A stretch of DNA of 64,000 nt from an uncultured Lacinutrix sp. (GCA_937129145.1 CAKZMU010000077.1:1-64000); one strand, 5' to 3'; counted from the stretch's first letter, positions 28,155-37,977 are shown. Notes: generated from the letters alone by a model not told the origin. A program made the numbers and translations.

Positions 28155-28892
28155 TTAAGGCAGTTTACTTTCAAGTTCTGCTTTTCGGGTTAATAAGTTT
28201 TTATCTTTATGGGCATCATACGCTTCATCAATGGTTTTTATAGCCAACTCATAGCTTTCTTGCTTTTCATAGAAATCTATTAAACGCATATAACAATTAA
28301 TGGAACCTCCAACCACAATAGCTTTTTTATAATAAGTTTCGGCAAGTTTCGGCTCGTCATCATATTCATAAATATAACCCTTAGCCAAATAGCCATCAAC
28401 TTTTGAGAGTTGTTCCAACTCATTGGCATATTTAAGCGATTTCTTTTTACTGCCTCCAATAATGCCTGGTAATTGCATGTATAATTCCACCAAAGCCCAA
28501 CGAGTGTCAATGTGTTCTGGGTCTAATTCAGCTGCTTTTAAAAAGGCTTCTTTTACATCGCCAATAATGCCTAAAGCTTTAAATTTATTTACTTCAAGAG
28601 CTTTCATACCCAAAGCACCACCATATTTGTACTGGTAATTAGCGTTAGTGGCTTTGGCTACAACCAATTTTTTATATTGTGCAATGGCTTCATCCCATTT
28701 TTTCTGATGACCATAAGCATCACCTAACAATTCGATGGCCTTTAAATTATTAGGATTTTGTTTTACGTATTCACTCGCCTTTTGCTCTGCCTTTACAAAT
28801 TGTTTTTGTTGAAATAACTGATTAATCTCAATCACCATGGATTGTGAAAAACCAAATAATGGAAACAATAGTAAAAACAAAAACTTTTTCAT
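28155..28892 (-). CDS. Exported TPR-repeat protein
   Basis: A 245-aa protein with signal peptide MKKFLFLLLFPLFGFSQS. The rest is tetratricopeptide helices: AEQKASEYVKQNPNNLKAIELLGDAYGHQKKWDEAIAQYKKL, FLKAAELDPEHIDTRWALVELY, AETYYKKAIVVGGSINCYMRLIDFY, ELAIKTIDEAYDAHKD. TPRs mediate protein-protein contact; the partner is unknown. Its promoter has a consensus -7 element (28912-28919). It lies 134 bases upstream of mpl on the same strand, separated by a hairpin repeat. Confidence 0.85.
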   Translation of the reverse strand: MKKFLFLLLFPLFGFSQSMVIEINQLFQQKQFVKAEQKASEYVKQNPNNLKAIELLGDAYGHQKKWDEAIAQYKKLVVAKATNANYQYKYGGALGMKALEVNKFKALGIIGDVKEAFLKAAELDPEHIDTRWALVELYMQLPGIIGGSKKKSLKYANELEQLSKVDGYLAKGYIYEYDDEPKLAETYYKKAIVVGGSINCYMRLIDFYEKQESYELAIKTIDEAYDAHKDKNLLTRKAELESKLP

Positions 28893-28911
28893 GTGATATA
28901 AGTCGGAATTG

Positions 28912-28919
28912 CAAATTTA
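28912..28919 (-). promoter_or_regulatory. -7 element of the TPR gene promoter
   Basis: Minus-strand TAAATTTG is a perfect TAnnTTTG match, 19 bases before the start codon. No -33 TTG at the usual spacing was found. Confidence 0.45.
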
Positions 28920-29032
28920 ACCTTTCCGTTTAACTTTTAAAATAGCTAACTTTACTCATCCAACGAAGCATTTTACTCATTTCGTATTTTTTGGAACACA
29001 TTTTGAACATATCATTGTGAAAAATTAACAAC

Positions 29033-32000
29033 ATGAACAAAACATTGGCCATTATAATGATTCTGCTATTCGCAAACTTCACACATGCACAACAAAACTA
29101 CGACGATTTATGGAAAGACGTCGAGAAATTTGAAACTGAAGGTTTGCCAAAATCTGCCCTTGAAGTAGTTGAAACCATTGGTGCCAAAGCAGAAAAAGAA
29201 GGCAATAATATCCAGAATATTAAAGCGCTACTGTTTAAAAGTAAGTTTGCACTTATCCTAGAAGAAGATGCGCAATTAAAGATTGTTAACGATTTTAAAA
29301 CACAGATTTCACAAAGTGAATTTCCAACAAAAAACATTTTAGAAAATTTATTAGCTAACTTATATTGGCAATACTTTCAACAAAATAGATGGCAATTTTA
29401 TAACAGAACGAAAACCTCGGAAAAAGTAGATATAGAGGACTTTAGAACCTGGGATTTACAAACACTTTTTGATGAGATTAGTGTATATTATCAAAACTCG
29501 TTAAAAAATCAGTTGTTACTGCAATTGGAAGATTTAGAGAGCTATAATGAGCTTTTAATTCTTCAAAAAGATTCCAAAATCTATAGACCAACACTTTTCG
29601 ATTTCCTAGCACATAATGCTTTAGAATTTTACACAACAGACGAAAACAGCATCACTAAACCTGCCTACAAATTTGAAATTGATAACGAAGAATTCCTTAG
29701 TAATGCCAAAAGCTTTTCAAAATTGGAAATCACTTCAAAAAACAACACTTCTTTACAATTACAAGCCCTAAAACTATATCAAGACTTAACTCAGTTTCAT
29801 TTAAAAGATAAGAAACAAGATGCTTTAGTTGACATTGATATTCAAAGACTAAAATTTGTTTATCAACATGCAACTTTCGAAAATAAAGAAGCTGTTTATT
29901 TAAATACTCTTCAAAATCACATTTTAGGAATTAAGTTTAATGAATTAACAGGATTGTATGCTTTTGAAATAGCTTCTATTTACCTTGAACAAGGTAGGAC
30001 CTATCAACCAACAACTAATGACAAACACCGTTGGATGCTAAAAGAAGCACTCGATATGGGCAATAATGTTTATCAGATATTTCCTAATAGCAAAGCCGCA
30101 GAAAAGTTTAAAGTTTTAAAACGGCAAATCCTACAAAAATCATTACAAATCACAGCTGAGAGTCATTTACCAATTAACAAAAACTCTCGATTATTAATTC
30201 GCTATAAAAACTATGATAAACTGGATTTTAAAGTCTATCACATTAGTAGAAATCAGCTTAAAAAATTAAACCGAACCTATAGAAAAGAAGAGCAATTAGT
30301 GTTTTTCAATAAACTAAAAACTGACAAACAATGGCAAAGTAATTTGCGTAACAAAGGCGATTATCAAACACACACCACCGAAGTAGTGCTACCAGCTTTA
30401 AATAATGGTTATTACGTCGTATTTGCAACACCAGAAAGTAGAAAAGAAGACACCTTTGCCTTTGCCACTCTACAAGTCACTAATATGGCAATTGTAGATA
30501 AAAGTGATGACAAAAACCATATTTATCAGGTTATTGATAGAAATAACGGGCAACCAATTGCTAATGCAAAAGTAACGCTAAACTATACGGTAAATAACGT
30601 TGGTAAGCACACCCAAAACAAAACAACAGATTCAAAAGGAGAAATAAGATTAGATAAAACCAAAGACCGTTGGAGGCTTGATATTGAAGTTAAGAATAAA
30701 AAGGACAAAGCCAATTTTGATGGTTATAACTTATATAGACGTTACAATAATACCAATGAAGAAAAAGTAAGTTACCGCTCTTTTTTATTCACAGACCGAA
30801 GCATTTACAGACCTGGACAAACGGTCTATTTTAAAGGTATTGCCATGAAAACTGAAGATGGTAAATCTGAAGTTTTAGAAAAAGAAGCTGTTACCGCAAC
30901 TCTTTTTGATGTAAATAACGAAATTATCTCTCAACATAAATTAACAACTAATGACTTTGGCTCTGTATCTGGAGAATTTATATTGCCAAGTAATGGTTTG
31001 AATGGTCAATTTCGGATTGAGTTAAATTCCGTTGAAAAAAATAGATTTAGAAATAACACCTATATATCTGTTGAAGAATACAAGCGCCCAAAGTTTGAAA
31101 CTACCTTTAATCCTGTAACTAACACTTACAAAGTCAATGATTCTGTGACTGTAAAAGGAAATGCCTTGGCGTATGCTGGAAGCAATATCACTGATGCTAA
31201 AGTAGTATATCGCGTTCATAGAAAAGTGCAATATCCAGATTGGTATTTTTGGTACAGACCATGGTTTAATAGCGAACCACAGGAAATCACACATGGCGAA
31301 AGTATCACAAACGACAAAGGAGAGTTTGAAATCACTTTTAAAGCATTACCAGACGAAAGTGTTGATAAAAACAGTTTACCTATTTTTCAATATGAAATCA
31401 CAGCAGATGTTACCGATTTAAATGGCGAAACACGAAGTGCCTCTACCATCGTAAACGTTGGTTATCATACCTTAACAGCTAATCTTTCTGTGGATGCAAA
31501 ATTGGATAAAACCAAAAAAGACCATAAGCTAAAAATTGACACCAAAAACTTAAATGGCAAATTTGTGCCAGCAAAAGGCACCATTAAAATTTATAAGCTA
31601 GTTCCACCAAAATCTGTGTTGAGAGCGCGACCTTGGAAAGCTCCAGATTATCAAATGCTATCTAAAAACGAATTTAAACAACTGTTTCCTCATGATGCTT
31701 ATGCTAATGAAGACGACAGCAACCAATGGAAAAAAGGAAAGCTCGTATTAGAAAAATCATTCGACACAAAAAAATCGAAAGAACTAGAGTTAGGAAACAT
31801 TAAAAAATGGGAATCTGGACAATACGTCATTGTTCTAGAAACCAAAGATAAATTTGATCAAGAGGTAAAAGACCAAATAAAAACAACGTTGTATAGTGAT
31901 AAAGACAAACAGGTGTCAGACAACCAATTGTTTTCAGTTACTACAAATAAACCTAAGTACAAAACTGGAGATACTACAACCCTAACGTTTGGCTCAGCAG

Positions 32001-35000
32001 CAAATATGAAGGTGACTATTGATGTTGAGAAAGACCAAAAAATCATTCAATCAAAAATTATACACCTTAACAATAACAAGCAAACTATTAGTATTCCAGT
32101 TACTAAAAACGACCTAGGAGGTTTTGTAGTACATTATAGTTTTGCAGCCTTCAATAGTTTTAAAAGTGGTACAGTAGGTATTCGAGTTCCTTATCCAAAA
32201 ACCGACTTGGATATTGAAACGCTCACGTTTAGAGATAAGCTACAACCTGGAACTGATGAAACTTGGAGCTTTAAAATTAAAGGCCCAAAAGGCGATAAAA
32301 TCTCTGCCGAATTATTGGCAAGCATGTACGATGCCTCTTTAGACCAATTTAAACCACATAACTGGACGTTTAATCCTATTCAAAACTCAGCGTATAGAAG
32401 TAATTCACGTAGAAATGCCAGAGGATTTAGAAATATCAACTTTAGAGTTCAAAGAGAAAGACCTGTTTATTATCAATATCACACACAACAATACGACCAA
32501 ATGAATTGGTTTGGATTTTATTTTGGCAATAATAATTTAGTAAGAGCTCTGAGTGGAAAAGTTGCAGGAGTTCAAGTTCTAGAAGATGAATCTATACTAG
32601 AAGAAGTTGTTGTTACTGGTTTAGGAATCGAAAGAGAAAACAAATCTTTAGGCTATGCTTCTCAAACAGTAGAAATGGAATTAACTGAAGTTGAAGCAAC
32701 GGAAGATGATTGGAATCCAAAAAATTCTATAGGGTATTCAGATAGTGATAAGAAATCCAAACAATATTTAGATAAATTTGGAGGAGAATCAACTGATTTC
32801 TCAGGCGTAACCATTCGTAAAAACCTCCAAGAAACAGCTTTTTTCTTTCCACAGTTACAAACAGATACAGAAGGCAATGTGACCTTTAGTTTTACTACAC
32901 CAGAAGCCTTGACCAAATGGAAATTGCAATTATTGGCACATACTAAAACTTTGGAAAGTGCAGTAACGCAATTAGAAACCGTCACTCAAAAAGAACTCAT
33001 GGTCATTCCAAATGCACCGCGTTTTTTGCGTGAAGGCGACCAAATTACCATTAGCACTAAAATTGCCAATCTTACAGACAAACAATTAACAGGACAAGCA
33101 AAATTAGAGCTAACTGATGCCATTTCAGGAAACGATATTACTGAAGCACTTGTCAGGTCGAGCGGAGTCGAGACCTTTTCAGTAGAAAAAGATGGCAACA
33201 CTTCTGTCTCCTGGCAATTAGATATTCCAGATACAGTCCAAGCAGTACAATACAAAGTGATTGCTAAAGCAGGCGATTTTAGCGATGGTGAACAAAACGC
33301 CTTACCTGTTTTAAGTAATAGAATGTTAGTGACTGAAACACTCCCAATGTGGATTAAAAGCAACGAAACAAGAACTTTCTCTTTAGACAAGCTAAAAACG
33401 AATACTTCAAACACTTTAAAACATCATAAGTTAACACTTGAAATGACAAGCAATCCTGCTTGGTATGCAGTTCAAGCATTGCCTTATTTAATGGAATATC
33501 CTTATGAGTGCAACGAGCAGACATTCTCTCGTTACTATGCAAATGCTTTAGCTAGTCACATTGCAAATAGCAATCCAAGAATTCAAGAAGTGTTTAATCA
33601 ATGGAGAAATTCAGATGCACTAATTAGTAATCTTGAAAAAAACCAAGAATTAAAATCAATACTCATTCAAGAAACACCTTGGCTAAGAGATGCACAAAGT
33701 GAAACCGAACAAAAGAAACGTATTGCGTTGTTATTCGATATGAACAAAATGAATAACGAGTTACAATCGGCTTTACGAAAGTTAGAAAATAGTCAAATGA
33801 GCTCAGGTGCTTGGTCATGGTTTAATGGAGGACGCGAAAACCGTTATATCACACAGCACATTATTACCGGTTTTGGACATTTAAAACAATTAAGTGTCAC
33901 GTCGAGCGGAGTCGAGACGTCTCAAATGATTAATAAAGCAATCCAATACTTGGATGCGCAATTTGTAAAAGAATACAAAGACATCACTAAATACAACAAA
34001 GATGTCGATTTAAGTAAAGACCATTTAAGTTACACGCAATTGCATTATTTATACATGCGAAGTTTCTTTAGTGATATAGACAAATCAAAAGAAGTTGAAG
34101 ATATAACTACTTATTACCATTCTCAAATTAAAAAGTATTGGTTATCACGCTCATTGTACGCCAAAGGATTAATGGCTTTAGTAGTTGATAGAATGGACGA
34201 TACAAAGACATCTGCCAAAATTTTAAAATCCTTAAAAGAAAATAGCATTACTTCTGATGAGTTAGGCATGTATTGGAAAGCAAATACTAATTCATGGCAT
34301 TGGTATCAAGCACCAATTGAGACACAAGCGTTGATGGTTGAGGTGTTCTCAGAAGCTGGAAATGATACTGAAACCATTGACAACCTTAAAATCTGGCTCC
34401 TCAAAAACAAGCAAACCAACCAATGGAAAACGACCAAAGCAACGACTGAAGCTGTGTACGCCTTATTACTTCAAGGTAGTGATTGGTTAAGCGTTACAGA
34501 CATGGTTGATGTGGTTTTAGGTGGCGAAACAATTAGTCCATCGAAATTAGAAAATGTCAAAGTTGAAGCTGGAACTGGTTATTACAAAACCTCTTGGAAT
34601 GGTTCTGAAATACAACCTAAAATGGCTAATGTAAAACTGACCAAAAAAGGTGATCGCATTGCTTGGGGAAGTTTGTATTGGCAGTATTTTGAAGATTTAG
34701 ATAAGATTACGTCTGCAGAAACGCCTTTAAAATTGAGCAAAAAACTATTCCTTAAAACCAATACTGATAAAGGCGAAGAAATCACTGAAATTACCTCAGA
34801 CACAAAACTACAAGTTGGTGACTTGGTAAGAGTACGAATTGAATTGCGAAGTGATAGAAACATGGAATTCATCCATATGAAAGATATGCGAGCATCAGGA
34901 TTAGAACCTGTAAACGTCTTGTCGCAATACAAATGGCAAGATGGCTTAGGCTATTATGAAAGCACAAAAGATGCAAGCACAAATTTCTTCTTTGACTATT

Positions 35001-35143
35001 TACCAAAAGGCATGTATATATTTGAATACGACTTACGCGTAAACAATGCTGGAAATATGAGTAATGGTATTACCACCATTCAGAGCATGTATGCTCCAGA
35101 GTTTAGTAGTCATAGTGAAGGCACAAGAATTAATGTGAATTAA
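29033..35143 (+). CDS. Alpha-2-macroglobulin-family protein with thioester motif and TonB-plug-like insertion
   Basis: A 2036-aa exported protein: signal peptide ending FTHAQQ; ~20-370 helical N-terminal region; ~500-800 MG domains including SFLFTDRSIYRPGQTVYFKG (MG2); ~1265-1310 the A2M domain (FFFPQLQTDTEGNVTFSF, TKWKLQLLAHTK); thioester motif Cys1493-Asn-Glu-Gln in YPYECNEQTFSRYY within the alpha-helical TED; C-terminal receptor-like domain. Such proteins are thought to trap foreign proteases in the periplasm or at the surface. Unusual features: residues 1171-1213 resemble a SusC plug start, and two hairpin repeats are translated as VRSSGVET (from V1374) and VTSSGVET (from V1622). No penicillin-binding protein 1C partner, common beside proteobacterial homologues, lies next to it. 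Confidence 0.93.
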   Translation: MNKTLAIIMILLFANFTHAQQNYDDLWKDVEKFETEGLPKSALEVVETIGAKAEKEGNNIQNIKALLFKSKFALILEEDAQLKIVNDFKTQISQSEFPTKNILENLLANLYWQYFQQNRWQFYNRTKTSEKVDIEDFRTWDLQTLFDEISVYYQNSLKNQLLLQLEDLESYNELLILQKDSKIYRPTLFDFLAHNALEFYTTDENSITKPAYKFEIDNEEFLSNAKSFSKLEITSKNNTSLQLQALKLYQDLTQFHLKDKKQDALVDIDIQRLKFVYQHATFENKEAVYLNTLQNHILGIKFNELTGLYAFEIASIYLEQGRTYQPTTNDKHRWMLKEALDMGNNVYQIFPNSKAAEKFKVLKRQILQKSLQITAESHLPINKNSRLLIRYKNYDKLDFKVYHISRNQLKKLNRTYRKEEQLVFFNKLKTDKQWQSNLRNKGDYQTHTTEVVLPALNNGYYVVFATPESRKEDTFAFATLQVTNMAIVDKSDDKNHIYQVIDRNNGQPIANAKVTLNYTVNNVGKHTQNKTTDSKGEIRLDKTKDRWRLDIEVKNKKDKANFDGYNLYRRYNNTNEEKVSYRSFLFTDRSIYRPGQTVYFKGIAMKTEDGKSEVLEKEAVTATLFDVNNEIISQHKLTTNDFGSVSGEFILPSNGLNGQFRIELNSVEKNRFRNNTYISVEEYKRPKFETTFNPVTNTYKVNDSVTVKGNALAYAGSNITDAKVVYRVHRKVQYPDWYFWYRPWFNSEPQEITHGESITNDKGEFEITFKALPDESVDKNSLPIFQYEITADVTDLNGETRSASTIVNVGYHTLTANLSVDAKLDKTKKDHKLKIDTKNLNGKFVPAKGTIKIYKLVPPKSVLRARPWKAPDYQMLSKNEFKQLFPHDAYANEDDSNQWKKGKLVLEKSFDTKKSKELELGNIKKWESGQYVIVLETKDKFDQEVKDQIKTTLYSDKDKQVSDNQLFSVTTNKPKYKTGDTTTLTFGSAANMKVTIDVEKDQKIIQSKIIHLNNNKQTISIPVTKNDLGGFVVHYSFAAFNSFKSGTVGIRVPYPKTDLDIETLTFRDKLQPGTDETWSFKIKGPKGDKISAELLASMYDASLDQFKPHNWTFNPIQNSAYRSNSRRNARGFRNINFRVQRERPVYYQYHTQQYDQMNWFGFYFGNNNLVRALSGKVAGVQVLEDESILEEVVVTGLGIERENKSLGYASQTVEMELTEVEATEDDWNPKNSIGYSDSDKKSKQYLDKFGGESTDFSGVTIRKNLQETAFFFPQLQTDTEGNVTFSFTTPEALTKWKLQLLAHTKTLESAVTQLETVTQKELMVIPNAPRFLREGDQITISTKIANLTDKQLTGQAKLELTDAISGNDITEALVRSSGVETFSVEKDGNTSVSWQLDIPDTVQAVQYKVIAKAGDFSDGEQNALPVLSNRMLVTETLPMWIKSNETRTFSLDKLKTNTSNTLKHHKLTLEMTSNPAWYAVQALPYLMEYPYECNEQTFSRYYANALASHIANSNPRIQEVFNQWRNSDALISNLEKNQELKSILIQETPWLRDAQSETEQKKRIALLFDMNKMNNELQSALRKLENSQMSSGAWSWFNGGRENRYITQHIITGFGHLKQLSVTSSGVETSQMINKAIQYLDAQFVKEYKDITKYNKDVDLSKDHLSYTQLHYLYMRSFFSDIDKSKEVEDITTYYHSQIKKYWLSRSLYAKGLMALVVDRMDDTKTSAKILKSLKENSITSDELGMYWKANTNSWHWYQAPIETQALMVEVFSEAGNDTETIDNLKIWLLKNKQTNQWKTTKATTEAVYALLLQGSDWLSVTDMVDVVLGGETISPSKLENVKVEAGTGYYKTSWNGSEIQPKMANVKLTKKGDRIAWGSLYWQYFEDLDKITSAETPLKLSKKLFLKTNTDKGEEITEITSDTKLQVGDLVRVRIELRSDRNMEFIHMKDMRASGLEPVNVLSQYKWQDGLGYYESTKDASTNFFFDYLPKGMYIFEYDLRVNNAGNMSNGITTIQSMYAPEFSSHSEGTRINVN
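33151..33177 (+). repeat. TGTC-type hairpin repeat inside the macroglobulin gene (copy 1)
   Basis: TGTC, arm AGGTC (33155-33159), 12-base loop GAGCGGAGTCGA, arm GACCT (33172-33176). It is in frame and translated as V-R-S-S-G-V-E-T. The loop is identical in copy 2, while the arms differ and still pair. Confidence 0.8.
33895..33922 (+). repeat. TGTC-type hairpin repeat inside the macroglobulin gene (copy 2)
   Basis: TGTC, arm ACGTC (33899-33903), the same 12-base loop GAGCGGAGTCGA (33904-33915), arm GACGT (33916-33920), then CT. Translated in the same codon phase as copy 1: V-T-S-S-G-V-E-T. Confidence 0.8.
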
Positions 35144-35164
35144 AGGGTCAGTTATGAGTCTAAT

Positions 35165-35187
35165 TGTCAGCTTTTACTAAAGCTCTC
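35165..35187 (+). repeat. Short TGTC-type hairpin repeat after the macroglobulin gene
   Basis: TGTC, arm AGCTTT (35169-35174), loop TACT, arm AAAGCT (35179-35184), then CTC. It follows the macroglobulin stop by about 20 bases and could double as a weak terminator. Confidence 0.5.
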
Positions 35188-35224
35188 GACAAAGACCTTA
35201 TAATTACTAACTAATACACATATT

Positions 35225-35605
35225 ATGAATTCAAAAGTTTTTATGGTTGTTCGAATATTATTAGGACTATTTGTTCTGGTATTTGGTGCAAATAAATTAG
35301 TCCCAGATGGTTTTTTACCAATGCCTGAAATGTCTGCAGAAGCAGGTGCTTATTTTGGAGCTTTATCAAGTGCAAAAACACTAACCTTAGTTGCTATTGT
35401 CGAAATAGTTGCAGGCTTAGCTCTAATTTTAAACAAATATGGTGCTTTAATGGCACTCATATTAATGAGTGTGGCTGTAAACGCCGTGTTATTTCATTTA
35501 ACCTTAGACCTTGGTGGCATCGGTGGAGCTGCGGTTTTATTGGTTTTAAATATTGTAGTAATAATTGGCTACAAGAATAAATACAAAGATTTACTCGCTG
35601 GATAA
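35225..35605 (+). CDS. DoxX-family small membrane protein
   Basis: A 126-aa protein with four predicted membrane helices (VFMVVRILLGLFVLVFGANKL, LTLVAIVEIVAGLALIL, LMALILMSVAVNAVLFHLT, AVLLVLNIVVIIGY). The pattern RILLGLFVLVFGANKL at the first helix and the four-helix layout fit DoxX-like proteins, whose roles include redox-linked membrane complexes and are mostly unproven. Single gene; a double hairpin repeat follows at 35618-35692. Confidence 0.75.
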   Translation: MNSKVFMVVRILLGLFVLVFGANKLVPDGFLPMPEMSAEAGAYFGALSSAKTLTLVAIVEIVAGLALILNKYGALMALILMSVAVNAVLFHLTLDLGGIGGAAVLLVLNIVVIIGYKNKYKDLLAG

Positions 35606-35617
35606 ATTATAAATTAA

Positions 35618-35692
35618 CGTCATTGCGAACAAAGTGAAGCAATCTGTATTTTAGTAGAAGATTACCACGTCGCTCTACTCCTCGTAATGACG
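35618..35692. repeat. Inverted pair of hairpin repeats
   Basis: Plus-strand unit: CGTC, arm ATTGC, 12-base loop GAACAAAGTGAA, arm GCAAT, CTG (35618-35646). Minus-strand unit: CGTC, arm ATTAC, 18-base loop, arm GTAAT, C (35660-35692). The two units point towards each other, between the convergent DoxX and DinB-like genes, and may act as a bidirectional terminator. Confidence 0.75.
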
Positions 35693-35706
35693 TTATTTTG
35701 TTAGTT

Positions 35707-36252
35707 TTATAAACGCTTAGTAATTAAAGCCAACTGTCCCATATGGTTTGCTTGATGTTCCATAACATGAAACCAAGCCCAATGATTACTCATTCCTCTT
35801 ATATTTTTTGAAAACCATTTATCGTCTTTCGTTTTTAAAAGCTCTTTGGTTTTTTGTCTCACCTCGTTGTAAATATCAAGGTAATAACTAATTGGTTTTC
35901 CTTTTAGCTCATTTCTAGCTTTAGCTCCTAAGTTTAAAGCCATATTCCATTTTTCTCTTTCTTCTTTATTAAAACCTCTTTTTTCAAACGTATAGACTTG
36001 ATAATACGCTTCAGTTGCTGCTAAATGATAGATGATGGCTCCAATTCTATTGGCATTTTCGTCTAATAAGAAATCTGTTTGTTCTTGATTTAAGTTTACA
36101 ACCAATCGTTCTACACGTTGCTTCAAATTATCGAGCATAGACACCATATTTCCTATATCATTTGTAAATCCTTTTGGAGGTTCAATGGTGTTTTGAGCTT
36201 GAGCTGAAATTGTGATAATTGTAAAAACTAAAATTTTGGCGAGTGTTTTCAT
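35707..36252 (-). CDS. Exported DinB-fold protein
   Basis: A 181-aa protein with signal peptide MKTLAKILVFTIITISAQAQ. The mature part fits the DinB/YfiT-like four-helix metalloprotein superfamily: RVERLVVNLNQEQTDFLLDENANRIGAIIYHLAATEAYYQVYTF in the first half and HWAWFHVMEHQANHMGQLALITKRL at the end, with HLAATEAYY and HxxxHQANHMGQ supplying the three-histidine metal site. Export of a DinB-fold protein is seen in Bacteroidota; the reaction is unknown. Confidence 0.82.
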   Translation of the reverse strand: MKTLAKILVFTIITISAQAQNTIEPPKGFTNDIGNMVSMLDNLKQRVERLVVNLNQEQTDFLLDENANRIGAIIYHLAATEAYYQVYTFEKRGFNKEEREKWNMALNLGAKARNELKGKPISYYLDIYNEVRQKTKELLKTKDDKWFSKNIRGMSNHWAWFHVMEHQANHMGQLALITKRL

Positions 36253-36339
36253 TTATGATTGATTTATATTCATCTCAAATAAAAGAAATACAAATGGTTT
36301 CAAAAATGAATTAACACTTACTTAACTGACAAAAAAACG

Positions 36340-36861
36340 TTAATTTTTAGGAGGATACCCTTTTAATACTTTATCAACAATCGCTTTTATGCGTGCTTCT
36401 TTTTGTTCTGGAGTAGCGTTTGGATTATATCCAGATTCACTTACAGCTTGCCAAAACAACCCAATACTGTTTTCATCGTGAAAATCAAAGACTATCTGTC
36501 GGCTTAATTTTGGTTGCCCTATTGGTAAGCCAATTGAAATTCCTCCACCAACATTACGACCACTTCCACCAACGCCAACACCTACAGAGTTTCTTTGTGC
36601 ATTTTGAAATTCGGAACTTGTAATGTCAATGTAAAAATCTGGATTATCAGAAAAAGTTAATCCTTTGATTGATAAAGCTTCATCAAGTGCATTTAGTAAT
36701 CGTTTGGTATCAAACTCACTCAATCCTGATTCAATATCAGAATAGTAATTATAAGTTTTATACTTAGTAAAATCGGTTTGTTTCTCGTAATCGTAATTTA
36801 CATGAATTGGCGCGCAAGAAGCGACTAGAAGCACCAATAGGCAAGTTCTTATAAATTTCAT
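36340..36861 (-). CDS. DUF4136-domain lipoprotein
   Basis: A 173-aa lipoprotein with signal CLLVLLVASCAPIHVNYDYEKQTDFTKYKTY; the lipidated Cys is ~16. The block DYEKQTDFTKYKTYNY and the Gly-rich VGVGVGGSGRNVGGGISIGLP followed by RQIVFDFHDENSIGLFWQAVSES are the DUF4136 signature. These are envelope proteins of unknown role. It lies 37 bases downstream of obg on the same strand and could be read through. Confidence 0.85.
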   Translation of the reverse strand: MKFIRTCLLVLLVASCAPIHVNYDYEKQTDFTKYKTYNYYSDIESGLSEFDTKRLLNALDEALSIKGLTFSDNPDFYIDITSSEFQNAQRNSVGVGVGGSGRNVGGGISIGLPIGQPKLSRQIVFDFHDENSIGLFWQAVSESGYNPNATPEQKEARIKAIVDKVLKGYPPKN

Positions 36862-36898
36862 AGCTAACAGTTTTATATAAAGTTAACTATTTTTCATT

Positions 36899-37897
36899 TT
36901 AATCGTTCAACATTTTCCAAAGTTTATCCTTTAACTCAGTAATTCCTTGTTGAGCAACAGAAGAAATAAACATATAATCTATTGGTAAATTATTATCTAA
37001 TTCTACTTTAAGTTCTGCTTTTAACTCATCATCCAACATATCGCTTTTTGAAATTGCAACAAATCGTTCTTTATCTAACATTTCAGGATTGTAACGTCGC
37101 AACTCATCCAGTAGAATATCATATTGTTTATGAATATCGTCAGCATCAGCTGGAATTAAAAACAACAATATAGAGTTACGTTCAATATGTCTTAAAAAGT
37201 AGTGTCCAAGACCTTTGCCTTCAGCTGCACCTTCAATAATTCCAGGAATATCAGCCATAACAAACGACTGATAATCTCTATACTCAACGATTCCTAAATT
37301 TGGTTTTAGCGTAGTAAACTCGTAATCGGCAATTTTTGGTTTTGCCGAAGTGATTACCGATAATAATGTGGATTTTCCAGCATTTGGGAAACCAACCAAA
37401 CCAACATCAGCCAACAGCTTTAATTCGATAGTTACACGTTTTTCTTCTAGTGGAATACCTGGTTGTGCATAACGAGGTGTTTGGTTTGTAGAGCTTTTAA
37501 AATGCCAATTACCACGTCCGCCCATGCCACCTTCGCATAAAATTCTTTCTTCGTTATTTTCAGTAATTTCAAAAAGTATTTCATCGGTTTCTGTATCTCT
37601 TACTACAGTTCCTAATGGTACATCAACATATACATCTTCGCCATCGGCTCCTGTACTTCTACTCTTACTTCCATGACCTCCGTGACCAGCTTTAAAATGC
37701 TTTTTAAACTTTAAATGGTATAAGGTCCAAAGATTTTCGTTACCTCTAATAATTACATGACCTCCACGTCCACCATCACCACCATCAGGACCTCCTTTAG
37801 TAATGTACTTTTCGCGATGAAGATGCACAGAGCCTTTTCCTCCGTTACCAGAAGAAGCAAAGACTTTAACATAATCAACAAAATTTCCCTCAGTCAT
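36899..37897 (-). CDS. obg: GTPase Obg/CgtA
   Basis: A 332-aa Obg GTPase. The N-terminal Obg domain (~1-157) is Gly-rich ([38 protein letters not shown]); the G domain has G1 GFPNAGKS (169-176), G3 [17 protein letters not shown]4 ISKSDM and G5 SSVA. No C-terminal OCT extension, as is usual in Bacteroidota. Obg is essential and acts in late 50S ribosome assembly and stress control. The ATG at 37895-37897 lies just after a hairpin repeat (37904-37976) that separates it from hpt-adk. Confidence 0.97.
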   Translation of the reverse strand: MTEGNFVDYVKVFASSGNGGKGSVHLHREKYITKGGPDGGDGGRGGHVIIRGNENLWTLYHLKFKKHFKAGHGGHGSKSRSTGADGEDVYVDVPLGTVVRDTETDEILFEITENNEERILCEGGMGGRGNWHFKSSTNQTPRYAQPGIPLEEKRVTIELKLLADVGLVGFPNAGKSTLLSVITSAKPKIADYEFTTLKPNLGIVEYRDYQSFVMADIPGIIEGAAEGKGLGHYFLRHIERNSILLFLIPADADDIHKQYDILLDELRRYNPEMLDKERFVAISKSDMLDDELKAELKVELDNNLPIDYMFISSVAQQGITELKDKLWKMLND

Positions 37898-37903
37898 GTT
37901 TAT

Positions 37904-37976
37904 TTCCCACGAAAGTGGGAATCTCTTTTAAATCTACATTAAAAATAAGTGGATTCCTGCCTTCGCAGGAATGACA
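37904..37976. repeat. Inverted pair of hairpin repeats between hpt-adk and obg
   Basis: Plus-strand hairpin TTCCCAC-GAAA-GTGGGAA followed by TCTC, then ~30 AT-rich bases, then the minus-strand hairpin TGTC-ATTCCTGC-GAAG-GCAGGAAT-CC. The same composite, with similar spacer, recurs at 63271-63339. It lies between the hpt-adk stop and the obg start. Confidence 0.8.
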
Positions 37977-37977
37977 A

